From: Nonomuraea fuscirosea
GTDB taxonomy: Bacteria > Actinomycetota > Actinomycetes > Streptosporangiales > Streptosporangiaceae
NCBI RefSeq assembly: GCF_003001935.1
Contig: NZ_PVNG01000012.1
Coordinates: 186,001 to 250,000 of the forward strand
Length of the DNA stretch: 64,000 nt
Reading direction: 5' to 3'
This document shows, one piece after another, positions 42,434 to 57,421 of this stretch. A program made the position numbers and the translations under genes. The notes under the pieces were generated by a model. It was not told the DNA's origin. It did not search any database and saw nothing but the letters and a program-made list of their open reading frames with translations. Every line of letters starts with the position of its first letter. Position 1 is the first letter of the stretch.

Positions 42434-44044
42434 TTAGGTGGTGGTGGTCAGGGCGGTGATCGTTCTGGTGACTGCTTCGCGGAGGGAGGACAGGCGGTGG
42501 AGAGGGGCGTCCAGGGGGGTCAGGTCGTCTGACCAGTCGGCGGCCTCGCGGATCAGGGAGCGGGCCTCGTTCTTCGTCAGGGACGTGCCCTGTGCCGCGG
42601 CCACCGCGATGAGGGCCTCGCGCCAGGTGTTGGCCAGTTTGGCGTGGCTGTTGTCCATGATGCGGCGCAGCACCGTGTCCGCCTCGCCTTCCGGCTGCGG
42701 CCGGCGTACGGCGTCCAGGATGCCTTCGCCTGCTTCGTTCACCTCGTAGACGGGTGACAGGGCCTTGGGCAGGGGTGGGAGGGCGGTGCCGACGAGGCGG
42801 ACGTGGGCGGCTCGGGTGGCGAGGAGGAGCCGGGGGAGTGCGGCCTCCAGGCCGGGCGGCACCGCCACGGCGACCCGCTGCGGTGCGGCGGCGTACGGTT
42901 TGGCCAGCCAGGTCGAGAGGCGGACCCGCGGCTGTGAGAGGCCCTTGGGCCAGTCGCCCACCAGGAGGTCCGCGTCGAAGCCCGCCAGCGCGTCCTCGAA
43001 GCCCGCCGGCCCGACGACCTCGGAGGCCGGTCGTCCGGAGAGCGGTGAGCCGCTTCCCCCGGAGGAGGCTTTTGCTTCGGAGGTGGATTCGACCGACTGG
43101 GGGCCGTGGGTGTAGATGGCGGTGGTCTGACGGGTGAGGCGGGACTGGACGGCGGGGCGGGTCTTGGTGGTGGGGCGCAGGAGGTAGAGGTCGGCGGCGG
43201 AACCGATCGCCTCCGCCCCGAAATAGCGGTTGAAGTCGGGATAAATGGCCTCATACACGAGGTTGAGCTCCGACAACTCCTGCTGCACCTTGAAGGCCAG
43301 CATCGGCGTGCGCTCGCTCGCCCCGTACGCCAGCAGCACCCGCCCGTCGTCCTTCAGCCCCTCCACCGCGCGCGCCACGAACAGCCCGATCCCCTCGGGC
43401 GTGTACGGCGGGTCGGTGAGGGCGAGGTCGTGGTCCCTGGCCGAGGCGGGCAGGCCGAGGCGCAGGTCGGCCCAGCGGGTGCGGACGCCCAGCCGCTGCT
43501 CGTCGATGTAGGCCAGGACACGCTCGTCGACGTCGACAACCGTCACGTCGGTCTCGGGGTGGACGAGCTTGACGGCCAGCGAGGTCAGGTCGTGGTCGCC
43601 CACGCACAACAGGCGGGCCCCGGGCAGCCAGAAGCGGGCGCCGAGCAGCAGCGCCCGGCGCAGCACGGTCTCCGGCGTGGCCGAGACGTGGTCGAGCACG
43701 TGGCGGGCGCGCGGAGCCTTGGCCACGAGGGCGGTCAGGCGGTCGAGCACGTGGGCGTAGTGCGGCAGCAGGTGGGCGACCGGGTCTTCCGGAGGCGCGG
43801 CCACGGCGAGCAGGTCCTGGTAGGAGGGGGTGTCGACGAGCGCGACGCGGAAACGGTCGCCGTCGCGCTCCAGGACGACCTCGCGCAGCAGCGACTCGAC
43901 CGTGCGCCTGGACGTGGCGCTCTGCCTGACCAGCTCGGCCAGCGTCCACCAGCGGCCCTCGCAGAGCAGGGCCAGCGCGTGCCTCAGCCGCCTGCTGTCG
44001 GCCCCTGCCCCGGCGAGCAGCCGTTCGACCCCGTCACGCTCCAT
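42434..44044 (-). CDS. Bis-aminopropyl spermidine synthase family protein (BpsA-like)
   Basis: A 536-aa protein. Residues 1-70 look like a winged helix (WTLAELVRQSATSRRTVESLLREV). The catalytic part shows GDHDLTSLAVK (149 onward), VDVDERVLAYID and the DPPYTPEG motif at 211-218, as in branched-polyamine synthase BpsA (DUF43). That enzyme adds aminopropyl groups to spermidine in thermophiles. After a low-complexity linker (305-345) a further domain of about 190 residues follows, which BpsA lacks. The true substrate here is uncertain. Confidence 0.8.
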   Translation of the reverse strand: MERDGVERLLAGAGADSRRLRHALALLCEGRWWTLAELVRQSATSRRTVESLLREVVLERDGDRFRVALVDTPSYQDLLAVAAPPEDPVAHLLPHYAHVLDRLTALVAKAPRARHVLDHVSATPETVLRRALLLGARFWLPGARLLCVGDHDLTSLAVKLVHPETDVTVVDVDERVLAYIDEQRLGVRTRWADLRLGLPASARDHDLALTDPPYTPEGIGLFVARAVEGLKDDGRVLLAYGASERTPMLAFKVQQELSELNLVYEAIYPDFNRYFGAEAIGSAADLYLLRPTTKTRPAVQSRLTRQTTAIYTHGPQSVESTSEAKASSGGSGSPLSGRPASEVVGPAGFEDALAGFDADLLVGDWPKGLSQPRVRLSTWLAKPYAAAPQRVAVAVPPGLEAALPRLLLATRAAHVRLVGTALPPLPKALSPVYEVNEAGEGILDAVRRPQPEGEADTVLRRIMDNSHAKLANTWREALIAVAAAQGTSLTKNEARSLIREAADWSDDLTPLDAPLHRLSSLREAVTRTITALTTTT

Positions 44045-44302
44045 GGGTGAACCCTATCGGGGGCCGGGGACACTCGATCTCCGTGACGCGAATCCGCGGC
44101 CTGCACGGGGAATTTCGGGCCCTGCACCGGAGGTTTGGGATAGAGCGTTCGGATGCCGGAGTAGTGCGAATGTTCTCAATGCGGACGCGGCGGGCACCAT
44201 TCCGGCAGGGTGGGGTAACCTCTATCCACGATATGCAGCAGGGCCAACGTCGTCCCCGCCTGTAGCGCAGTTCAGACAGACGAAGACGACGGGAGGGATT
44301 CA
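44045..44302. promoter_or_regulatory. gltB upstream region
   Basis: A gene-poor 258-bp stretch separates the divergent BpsA-like gene from gltB. It is less GC-rich than its surroundings around 44120-44180, a plausible promoter position. A GGGAGGG site precedes the gltB ATG. I see no clear operator. Confidence 0.4.
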
Positions 44303-48808
<4,506 letters not shown>

Positions 48809-48883
48809 CCCGCCGTCACGAATCCCGCCGTCCTGGCGGGCTGACCCGGCACACGCATGTTCACGACAAGGGAGGCGTACCGA

Positions 48884-50362
48884 ATGGCTGACCCGAAGGG
48901 TTTTCTCACGCACGACCGGGAGCTGCCGGCACGCCGTCCCGTGGACGTCCGCATCAGCGACTGGCGTGAGGTCTACCAGGACTTCTCCCAGGAGAAGCTG
49001 ACCAAGCAGGCGGCCCGCTGCATGGACTGCGGCATCCCGTTCTGCCACAACGGCTGCCCGCTGGGCAACCTCATCCCCGAGTGGAACGACCTCGTCTACC
49101 GCACCGACTGGCGCGAGGCGATCGAGCGGCTGCACGCCACGAACAACTTCCCCGAGTTCACCGGCCGGCTCTGCCCGGCTCCGTGCGAGGCGGCGTGCGT
49201 GCTCGGCATCAACTCCGACCCGGTGGCGATCAAGCGGGTCGAGGTCGAGATCATCGACCGGGCGTTCGCCGAGGGCTGGGTCACCCCCCAGCCGCCGGCG
49301 GTGAAGACCGGCAAGCGGGTCGCGGTCGTCGGCTCGGGCCCCGCGGGCCTGGCCGCCGCCCAGCAGCTCACCAGGGCCGGGCATGACGTGGTGGTGTTCG
49401 AACGGGCCGACCGCGCCGGCGGCCTGCTGCGTTACGGCATCCCCGAGTTCAAGATGGAGAAGCGGCACATCGAGCGCCGACTCGACCAGATGCGGGCCGA
49501 GGGCACCGAGTTCCGCACCGGCGTGAACGTCGGCGTCGACGTCACCGCCGCCGAGCTGCGCGAGCAGTTCGACGCGGTGGTGCTGTCCGGCGGGGCCACC
49601 CAGTGGCGCGACCTGCCGGTGACCGGGCGCGAGCTCAAGGGCGTCTACCAGGCGATGGAATACCTGCCGCTGTCCAACAAGGTGCAGGAGGGCGACTACG
49701 CCACCCCGCCGGTCTCGGCCGAGGGCAAGCACGTGGTGGTGATCGGCGGCGGCGACACCGGCGCCGACTGCATCGGCACGGCGATCAGGCAGGGCGCCGC
49801 GTCCGTCACCCAGCTGGAGATCATGCCGCGGCCGCCGGCGGAGCGGCCCGCCGGCCAGCCGTGGCCGACCTACCCGATGCTGTTCAAGATGGAGAGCGCC
49901 CACGAGGAGCTGGCCGACGGCGGGGGAGAGCGGGTCTACGCGGTCTCCACCACCGAGTTCGTCGGCGACGCGGACGGCAACGTGCGCGCGCTGCGGCTGG
50001 TCGAGGTCGAGGGGCCGCAGGCCGGCTTCAAGCCGATCCCGGGCAGTGAGCGGGAGATCCCCGCCGAGCTCGTCACCCTGTCGATGGGCTTCCTCGGCCC
50101 GGAGAAGGGCGCGCTGCTGCAGGACCTGGCCGAGGCCGCCGGTGACGGCTTCTACGACGCCAGGGGGAACGTGGCCCGCGACAAGACGTACATGTCCAAG
50201 GTGGACGGCGTCTTCGTGGCCGGTGACATGGGGCGCGGGCAGTCGCTCATCGTCTGGGCCATCGCCGAGGGGCGGGCCGCCGCCTCCGGCGTGGACCGGT
50301 TCCTGACCGGGGACACGGCGCTGCCGTACCCGATCCTGCCGACGGCGCGTCCGCTGGTCTGA
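48884..50362 (+). CDS. gltD: Glutamate synthase, small subunit
   Basis: A 492-aa NADPH-oxidising subunit. Two N-terminal Cys groups, CMDCGIPFCHNGCPLGN and CPAPCEAACVLG, hold iron-sulfur clusters. VAVVGSGPAGLAAAQQL binds FAD and VVVIGGGDTGADCIGTA binds NADPH. DGVFVAGDMGRGQSLIVWAIAEGR closes the FAD domain. I use ATG 48884, because GGGAGG lies 8 bases upstream; an ATG at 48857 is in frame but lacks such a site. It ends at a strong terminator. Confidence 0.97.
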   Translation: MADPKGFLTHDRELPARRPVDVRISDWREVYQDFSQEKLTKQAARCMDCGIPFCHNGCPLGNLIPEWNDLVYRTDWREAIERLHATNNFPEFTGRLCPAPCEAACVLGINSDPVAIKRVEVEIIDRAFAEGWVTPQPPAVKTGKRVAVVGSGPAGLAAAQQLTRAGHDVVVFERADRAGGLLRYGIPEFKMEKRHIERRLDQMRAEGTEFRTGVNVGVDVTAAELREQFDAVVLSGGATQWRDLPVTGRELKGVYQAMEYLPLSNKVQEGDYATPPVSAEGKHVVVIGGGDTGADCIGTAIRQGAASVTQLEIMPRPPAERPAGQPWPTYPMLFKMESAHEELADGGGERVYAVSTTEFVGDADGNVRALRLVEVEGPQAGFKPIPGSEREIPAELVTLSMGFLGPEKGALLQDLAEAAGDGFYDARGNVARDKTYMSKVDGVFVAGDMGRGQSLIVWAIAEGRAAASGVDRFLTGDTALPYPILPTARPLV

Positions 50363-50375
50363 CGCCGCTTCCCGG

Positions 50376-50408
50376 AACGGCCCGGCTTCGGCCGGGCCGT
50401 TTCCTTTT
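50376..50408 (+). terminator. Intrinsic terminator after gltD
   Basis: An 11-bp stem AACGGCCCGGC/GCCGGGCCGTT closes a TTCG tetraloop and is followed by TCCTTTT. Its T-rich tail runs into the first operator-like site of the next gene. Confidence 0.85.
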
Positions 50409-50457
50409 GCATCCCGTGCAAAACTTGCAGAGTGTGCAAAAGGTGCGTAGAGTGCAA
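50407..50457. promoter_or_regulatory. Three tandem operator-like sites, TTGCA-N5-TGCAA
   Basis: Perfect copies TTGCA-TCCCG-TGCAA (50407-50421) and TTGCA-GAGTG-TGCAA (50425-50439), then a half-degenerate third GTGCG-TAGAG-TGCAA (50443-50457). Centres are 18 bp apart, so the sites are on nearly the same face pattern. They end 3 bp before the TetR-type ATG, strongly suggesting self-repression. Confidence 0.75.
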
Positions 50458-50460
50458 GGC

Positions 50461-51042
50461 ATGGAGACTCCACAGGAGCGGCGTGACCGGCGCCGGGCCG
50501 AGAAGCGGCAGGCCATCAGGACGGCCGCCGTCAAGATCGCGCTCGACCAGGGTCTCGAAGCCGCGACCGTGGAGGCGATCAGCGCGGCGGCCGACATCTC
50601 GCCGCGCACGTTCTTCAACTACTTCTCCGTCAAGGAAGAAGCGCTCGTCATGGAGCCCCTGTGGCGCCCTGAGGAGTTCACCGGCCTGCTCGCCGCCCGT
50701 CCTGACGACGAGCCCGCGTTCGAGTCGCTGAAGGCGGTGGCGCGGATCCTCGCGGCCCGCGTCGGCCCGATCTGGGCGGACGCGCGGCTGTTCGGAGAGC
50801 TGCGCCGGCGCCATCCCGAGCTGGCCGCCAAGGTCAGGGCGGCCGACGAGACGAAGCTCATGGAGGACGTCTTCGCCGCCGTCAGGGACCGGCCGGGCGT
50901 GTCGGGCAAACTGCACGCCAGGCTGCTCGTCATCGGGACGTTCGGCGCCACGATCTCGGCCGTCCAGGAGGCGGCCGAGTCGGGCGGATCGGTGGAAGAA
51001 CTGCTCGAGGAGGCGCTGACCCTGCTGGAAAACGGGCTCTGA
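50461..51042 (+). CDS. TetR family transcriptional regulator
   Basis: A 193-aa TetR protein. The HTH is AIRTAAVKIALDQGLEAATVEAISAAADISPRTFFNYFSVKEEAL (about 19-65). The rest is an all-helical ligand domain ending EELLEEALTLLENGL. ATG at 50461 lies directly behind three palindromic sites. The DHA2 exporter downstream is the likely second target, and a hairpin separates the two genes. Confidence 0.92.
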   Translation: METPQERRDRRRAEKRQAIRTAAVKIALDQGLEAATVEAISAAADISPRTFFNYFSVKEEALVMEPLWRPEEFTGLLAARPDDEPAFESLKAVARILAARVGPIWADARLFGELRRRHPELAAKVRAADETKLMEDVFAAVRDRPGVSGKLHARLLVIGTFGATISAVQEAAESGGSVEELLEEALTLLENGL

Positions 51043-51063
51043 TCTCCATGTCTCAGTGAAAAA

Positions 51064-51095
51064 GCGGCGACCGGGGTGGCACCCCCGATCGCCGC
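51064..51095. terminator. Hairpin between the TetR and exporter genes
   Basis: GCGGCGA (51064-51070) pairs with TCGCCGC (51089-51095), with an inner GGGGT/ACCCC stem. It may reduce read-through from the regulator gene into the exporter gene. No T-run follows. Confidence 0.5.
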
Positions 51096-51140
51096 GGATT
51101 CCTCCTGCCCTCTGCGAAAAGAAGCAAGGAGTCGACCCCC

Positions 51141-52604
51141 ATGGTAGCGACACTCTCCCCCGAGGCTCCGCCTCGGCGATCACTCTGGGTGAGCATCGGC
51201 TCACTCATCATGGTCATGTTCCTGGCCGCGCTCGACCAGACCGTCGTGGCGACCGCCATGCCGACCATCGCCGGCGAGCTGAACGGCCTGCAGGACCTGT
51301 CGTGGGTGGTCACGGCGTTCGCCCTGGCCTCGGGCATCGTGACCCCCCTCTACGGCAAGCTCAGCGACATGTACGGCCGCAAGACCCTCTACCTGACGGC
51401 CATAGTGGTCTTCCTGGCCGGCTCGGCCCTGTGCGGCCTGGCCCAGACGATGGGCCAGCTCATCGCCTTCCGCGCCTTCCAGGGCCTCGGCGCGGGCGGC
51501 GTGATGGTGCTCACCATGATCATCGCGGCCGACCTGGCCACCCCGCGGGAACGCGCCAAGTTCCAGGGCATCTTCGGCGCCGTCTTCGGCATCGCCTCCA
51601 TCGCCGGCCCCGTCGTCGGCGGCTACCTCACCGAGCACGCCTCCTGGCGCTGGATCTTCGCCATCAACCTGCCGCTCGGCGCCATCGCCCTGGCCGTGGC
51701 CTTCACCGTGCTCAAGCTGCCCCGCCGCACCTCCCCCCACCGCGTCGACTGGCTCGGCGCCGCGCTCATCGCCGGGCTGCTGACCTGCCTGACCCTGCTC
51801 GCCTCCTGGGGCGGCTCCGCCTACGCCTGGACCTCGCCCGTCATCCTCGGGCTCGGCGCCGGGGCGGTGCTGCTGACCGTGCTGTTCGTCCTGGTGGAAC
51901 GGCGGGTCGCCGAACCGGTGCTGCCGCTGCGGCTCTTCCGCGACAGGGCCTTCACCATCCCCGTGGTAGCGGTCGTGCTGCTGGCCACCGCGATGCTCGG
52001 CACGGCCACGTTCCTGCCCCTGTTCCTGCAGCTCGCCTCCGGCGCGAGCGCGTCCGACTCCGGGCTGCTGCTCCTGCCCATGATGGCCGGCATGATCGCG
52101 GCCTCGACGCTGGGCGGGCAGATCGTCACCCGGCTCGGGCACTACAAGTGGCTCATGGTCGGGGGAGCGGTGTCGGCGGCCGCGGCCGGGTTCCTGTTCG
52201 CCACCATGGGACTGGAGACGAGCACGTTCGCCTCCAGCGCGTACATGGTGCTGGCCGGGGCCGGGATCGGCGTCATCGGGCAGAACCTGCTGCTCGCCGT
52301 CCAGACGACCACGCCCGAGGCCGACAGGGGAGCGGCGACCTCGGCCGTCACGTTCGCCAGAGGCGTCGGCGGGGCGGTCGGGGTGGCCGTGCTGGGCGGC
52401 GTCTTCAGCGGACGGCTGGGCGGCGGGCAGGCCGCGCTCACGCCCGAGGCGATCCAGGCGCTGCCCGAAGGGGTGCGGCACGCGACCCAGCTGGTCTTCT
52501 CCGACGCGATCACCGGGGTGTTCGCCTGGGTCGGGCCGATCATGCTGGCGGTCGCGGTGCTGCTGGCGTGCCTGCGGAACGTACGCCTCACCCACCACAC
52601 CTGA
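51141..52604 (+). CDS. DHA2-type (EmrB/QacA) multidrug exporter
   Basis: A 487-aa, 14-helix MFS protein. Motif D1 LDQTVVATAMPTIAGELNG in helix 1, WVVTAFALASGIVTPLYGKLSDMYGRK (motif A) and GLGAGGVMVLTMIIAADLATPRERAKFQG (motif C-like) define the family. ATG at 51141 follows AAGGAG. Regulated, by position, by the TetR protein upstream. It probably exports hydrophobic drugs or a metabolite by proton exchange. Confidence 0.93.
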   Translation: MVATLSPEAPPRRSLWVSIGSLIMVMFLAALDQTVVATAMPTIAGELNGLQDLSWVVTAFALASGIVTPLYGKLSDMYGRKTLYLTAIVVFLAGSALCGLAQTMGQLIAFRAFQGLGAGGVMVLTMIIAADLATPRERAKFQGIFGAVFGIASIAGPVVGGYLTEHASWRWIFAINLPLGAIALAVAFTVLKLPRRTSPHRVDWLGAALIAGLLTCLTLLASWGGSAYAWTSPVILGLGAGAVLLTVLFVLVERRVAEPVLPLRLFRDRAFTIPVVAVVLLATAMLGTATFLPLFLQLASGASASDSGLLLLPMMAGMIAASTLGGQIVTRLGHYKWLMVGGAVSAAAAGFLFATMGLETSTFASSAYMVLAGAGIGVIGQNLLLAVQTTTPEADRGAATSAVTFARGVGGAVGVAVLGGVFSGRLGGGQAALTPEAIQALPEGVRHATQLVFSDAITGVFAWVGPIMLAVAVLLACLRNVRLTHHT

Positions 52605-52613
52605 CAGGCCCAC

Positions 52614-52641
52614 GAAGCGGGCCCCGCAAGGGGTCCGCTTC
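52614..52641 (+). terminator. Hairpin after the exporter gene
   Basis: GAAGCGG-G-CCCC pairs with GGGG-T-CCGCTTC around a GCAA tetraloop (one G-T pair in the stem). It lies 10 bp behind the stop codon. Confidence 0.6.
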
Positions 52642-52736
52642 GCCCGCCATCAACCGAAATTTCACCACTAAGTTGCATCAGCCGATGACTGTCGGGAAGA
52701 TGCAGGTTCTGCGGCAAGTCGGCGGATGGGGGAACA

Positions 52737-54370
<1,634 letters not shown>

Positions 54371-54374
<4 letters not shown>

Positions 54375-54589
54375 CGTGCCGCGCGGCCTCCGGCGTCCGA
54401 CGCCGCCCCACGCACGTGGAAGACTGGGCCCGGCGCAGCGCAGGTCACCCGGGCCTGCCCGCCGGCGGCTTCATCGACCACCGCATCGACGGCGTCGTCC
54501 ACCCGGAGGAGTACCCGAACTTGGCACGTCTGGGGGTCTCGGTTCTCGTTCTGTTCGCCTCCGTCGGGTACGTTCTCCGTCGTCAATGA
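54371..54589 (+). CDS. Possible 72-aa protein between subtilase and pyk
   Basis: ATG 54371 overlaps the subtilase stop as ATGA, the same arrangement as the true operon pairs here. The 72 residues start MTCRAASGVRRRPTHVEDWA and end with a hydrophobic helix LGVSVLVLFASVGYVLRRQ, so a membrane tail is possible. Third-position GC is high. Its TGA in turn overlaps an ATG at 54586 that is in frame with pyk. There is no known homologue that I can name, and it could still be chance. Confidence 0.42.
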
Positions 54590-54624
54590 CTGCCAAGTGG
54601 TCTGTACCAATTAAGGTAGGACTC

Positions 54625-56055
54625 GTGACTCGTCGCGCGAAAATCGTCTGCACCCTAGGCCCCGCCACCTCCAGCAAAGAACGCCTCCGCGAGCTGATCG
54701 CCGCAGGCATGGACGTGGCACGGTTCAACCTCAGCCATGGCAATCATGACATGCACAGAGAGGTCTACGACCGGGTCAGGGAGGTGGCGGCCGACCTCGG
54801 CCGCGGTGTAGGCGTGCTCGCCGACCTGCAGGGCCCCAAGATCCGTGTCGGCACGTTCGAGGAAGGCCCCGTCAGGCTGGGCTTCGGCGACGTCTTCACC
54901 ATCACCACCGAAGACGTCCCCGGCGATCGCGAGCAGGTCTCCACCACCTACAAGGGGCTGCCCAACGACGTCCGCCCCGGTGACACGATCCTGGTCGACG
55001 ACGGCCGCCTCGTCCTGGAGGCCACCCGCGTCGACCCCGAACGCATCGTCACCCGCGTCGTCATCGGCGGCATGATCTCCGACAACAAGGGCCTCAACCT
55101 GCCGGGCGTCAACGTCAGCGCCCCCGCACTCACCGACAAGGACGAGGCCGACCTGCGCTGGGCCCTGCGCACCGGCTGCGACATGATCGCCCTGTCCTTC
55201 GTCCGCCGCCCCTCCGACGCCGACGTGGTGCGCAACATCATGGAGCAGGAGGCCGTCCGCCTCCCGCTGATCGCCAAGATCGAGAAGCCGCAGGCCGTCG
55301 ACCGCCTCCCCGAGATCGTCGACGCCTTCGACGGCATCATGGTCGCCCGCGGCGACCTCGGCGTCGAGCTGCCGCTCGAAGAGGTCCCGATCGTGCAGCG
55401 GCGCATCATCGAGCTGTGCCGCGAGAAGGCCCACCCGGTCATCGTGGCCACCCAGATGCTCGACTCCATGATGAACGCCCCGCGTCCCACCCGCGCCGAA
55501 GCCTCCGACGTCGCCTACGCCGTCATGGACGGCGCCGACGCGGTCATGCTGTCGGGCGAGACCTCCGTCGGCAACTACCCGATCGAATCCGTCAACACGA
55601 TGGACCGCATCGCCTGTGCCGCGGAGAAGTCCTTCCTGCACGCCACCCACACCCTCGAACGCATGCCTGAGACCACCGGCGGCGCCATCGCCAGGGCCGC
55701 GGCCGAGGTCGGCGCCATCGTCGGGGCCAAGGCGCTGATCGCGTTCACGATGTCGGGAGAGACGGCGCGCCGGCTGGCCCGCTACCGCTCACCGATCCCG
55801 CTGCTCGCCTTCACCTCCGCGCCGCACGTGCGCGGTCAGCTGTCGCTGACGTGGGGGGTGGAGACGTTCCACGTGCCGTTCGTGCACCACACCGACGACA
55901 TGGTGCGGCAGGTGGAGGCCTCGCTGCTGTCGCTCGGACGGCTGGAGAAGGGCGACAAGGTGGTCATCGTGGCCGGCTCGCCTCCCGGCACCCCGGGCAG
56001 CACCAACGCTCTGCGCGTCCACACGATCGGCTCCGCCGTCTCGCACGCGCATTAG
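54625..56055 (+). CDS. pyk: Pyruvate kinase
   Basis: A 476-aa enzyme converting PEP and ADP to pyruvate and ATP. RRAKIVCTLGPATSS at the start, ARFNLSHGNH, IEKPQAVDRLPEI with the Lys, MVARGDLGVELPLEEVP and MLDSMMNAPRPTRAEASDVAYAVMDGADAVMLSGET are diagnostic. GTG 54625 gives the normal family N-terminus with GGTAGG upstream. ATG 54586 (MTAKWSVPIKVGL...) would add 13 residues and overlap the preceding small frame. Confidence 0.96.
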   Translation: MTRRAKIVCTLGPATSSKERLRELIAAGMDVARFNLSHGNHDMHREVYDRVREVAADLGRGVGVLADLQGPKIRVGTFEEGPVRLGFGDVFTITTEDVPGDREQVSTTYKGLPNDVRPGDTILVDDGRLVLEATRVDPERIVTRVVIGGMISDNKGLNLPGVNVSAPALTDKDEADLRWALRTGCDMIALSFVRRPSDADVVRNIMEQEAVRLPLIAKIEKPQAVDRLPEIVDAFDGIMVARGDLGVELPLEEVPIVQRRIIELCREKAHPVIVATQMLDSMMNAPRPTRAEASDVAYAVMDGADAVMLSGETSVGNYPIESVNTMDRIACAAEKSFLHATHTLERMPETTGGAIARAAAEVGAIVGAKALIAFTMSGETARRLARYRSPIPLLAFTSAPHVRGQLSLTWGVETFHVPFVHHTDDMVRQVEASLLSLGRLEKGDKVVIVAGSPPGTPGSTNALRVHTIGSAVSHAH

Positions 56056-56101
56056 AGCTCGAATATTTTACGCTGCGACGTGGTCGGCCACCCGTCGTAG
56101 A

Positions 56102-56122
56102 TCCCTGAGGGCCCTCCAGGGA
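56102..56122. terminator. Hairpin after pyk
   Basis: TCCCTG and CAGGGA enclose the palindrome AGGGCCCT, forming a compact hairpin 46 bp behind the pyk stop. Confidence 0.5.
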
Positions 56123-56220
56123 AACGGCCGCTGACCCTGCACCGGCCGGGCGCCGTCACGGCGCGCCCTGTGGGCCCTCTCCGTGGTTACAGCGGCCGGT
56201 CGCCGCGGTCGATCAGGCGG

Positions 56221-56330
56221 TCACGCCGATGGCGAGTGGCCGGCTGGCCGTCACGCCGATGGCGAGCCCCCGGCTGGCCGTCACCCCCACGGCGAGTCGC
56301 CGGCCGTCACCCCATGGGGAGTGACGGCCG
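56221..56330. repeat. 30-bp tandem repeat (about 3.5 copies) near the dapD stop
   Basis: Units from 56221, 56251 and 56281 begin TCACGCCGAT or TCACCCCCAC, continue GGCGAG, and end CGGCTGGCCG or similar; a partial copy follows to 56330. The 304-bp gap between pyk and dapD holds no gene apart from this repeat and the hairpin above. Confidence 0.7.
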
Positions 56331-56359
56331 ACCACAGGCCCCGTGAAGCTGAGCCGGGG

Positions 56360-57334
56360 TCAGTTGGCGTGCAGGGCGGCGTTCAGTTCGATGCCGCCGC
56401 CCTTGCGCGGCACCGCCTCCACCGCGCCCGACTGCGAGTTGCGCCGCAGCAGGACGCCGTTCGTGCCGGACAGCTCGGCCGCCTTCACCACCGTGCCGTC
56501 AGGCAGGGCCACCTTCGTGCCCGCCGTCACGTACAGGCCCGCCTCCACCACGCAGTCGTCGCCCAGCGAGATGCCCAGCCCCGAGTTCGCGCCCAGCAGG
56601 CAGCGCTCGCCGACCGAGATCACCTGCTTGCCGCCGCCCGACAGCGTGCCCATGATCGACGCGCCGCCGCCGACGTCGGAGTGGTCGCCGATGACCACCC
56701 CGGCCGAGACCCGGCCCTCGATCATCGCCGCGCCCAGCGTGCCCGCGTTGAAGTTCACGAACCCCTCGTGCATCACCGTGGTGCCGTCGGCCAGATGCGC
56801 GCCCAGCCGCACCCGGTCGGCGTCGGCGATCCGTACACCCGCCGGCATCACGTAGTCGACCATGCGCGGGAACTTGTCCACCCCGTACACCGACACCGGC
56901 CCCTTCGTCCGCAGCCGCACCCGCGTGCGCTCGAAGTCCGCCACCGGGCACGGGCCGAAGTTCGTCCACACCACGTTGGCCAGCAGGCCGAACAAGCCGT
57001 CGAGGTTGACGCCGTGCGGCCGGACCAGCCGGGAGGACAGCAGGTGCAGGCGCAGCCAGACGTCATGCGTGTCCACCGGCGGCTCGGCGAGGTCGGCGAT
57101 GCCGGTGCGCACCGCCACCACCTCCACGCCGCGCACCGGGTCCGGGCCGGCCAGCTCGGCCAGCTCCCCGTCCAGTTGCCCCGCCTCCTCAGCGGAGAGC
57201 CGTTCGGTGCCCTTCACGGGCGGCGCGCCCAGCTGGGGAGCGGGGAACCAGGTGTCGAGTACGGTGCCGTCGGCGGCGATGGTCGCGAGGCCGACGCCGA
57301 AGGCGCCGGTCGAGTCGGGAGCGATAGCAGTCAC
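56360..57334 (-). CDS. dapD: Tetrahydrodipicolinate N-succinyltransferase
   Basis: A 324-aa actinobacterial-type DapD, which succinylates tetrahydrodipicolinate in lysine and diaminopimelate synthesis, feeding the cell wall. The left-handed beta-helix is seen in VRLGAHLADGTTVMHEGFVNFNAGTLG, AMIEGRVSAGVVIGDHSDVGGGASIMGTLSGGGKQVISVGERCLLGANSGLGISLGDDCVVEAGLYVTAG. The GTG at 57334 (VTAIAPDST) gives the family start. Confidence 0.95.
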   Translation of the reverse strand: MTAIAPDSTGAFGVGLATIAADGTVLDTWFPAPQLGAPPVKGTERLSAEEAGQLDGELAELAGPDPVRGVEVVAVRTGIADLAEPPVDTHDVWLRLHLLSSRLVRPHGVNLDGLFGLLANVVWTNFGPCPVADFERTRVRLRTKGPVSVYGVDKFPRMVDYVMPAGVRIADADRVRLGAHLADGTTVMHEGFVNFNAGTLGAAMIEGRVSAGVVIGDHSDVGGGASIMGTLSGGGKQVISVGERCLLGANSGLGISLGDDCVVEAGLYVTAGTKVALPDGTVVKAAELSGTNGVLLRRNSQSGAVEAVPRKGGGIELNAALHAN

Positions 57335-57421
57335 GGGCCCAAAACTACCGTTTCGCAGGTCAGCCCACGGCACCCGGCAGGTCAGCTCCGGGCACCCGGC
57401 AGGTCAGCGGCACATCGCAGA

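Noticed and set aside
44047..44265. A 72-codon forward frame before gltB
   Set aside because: Third-position GC is lower than in real genes here, and it covers the likely gltB promoter.
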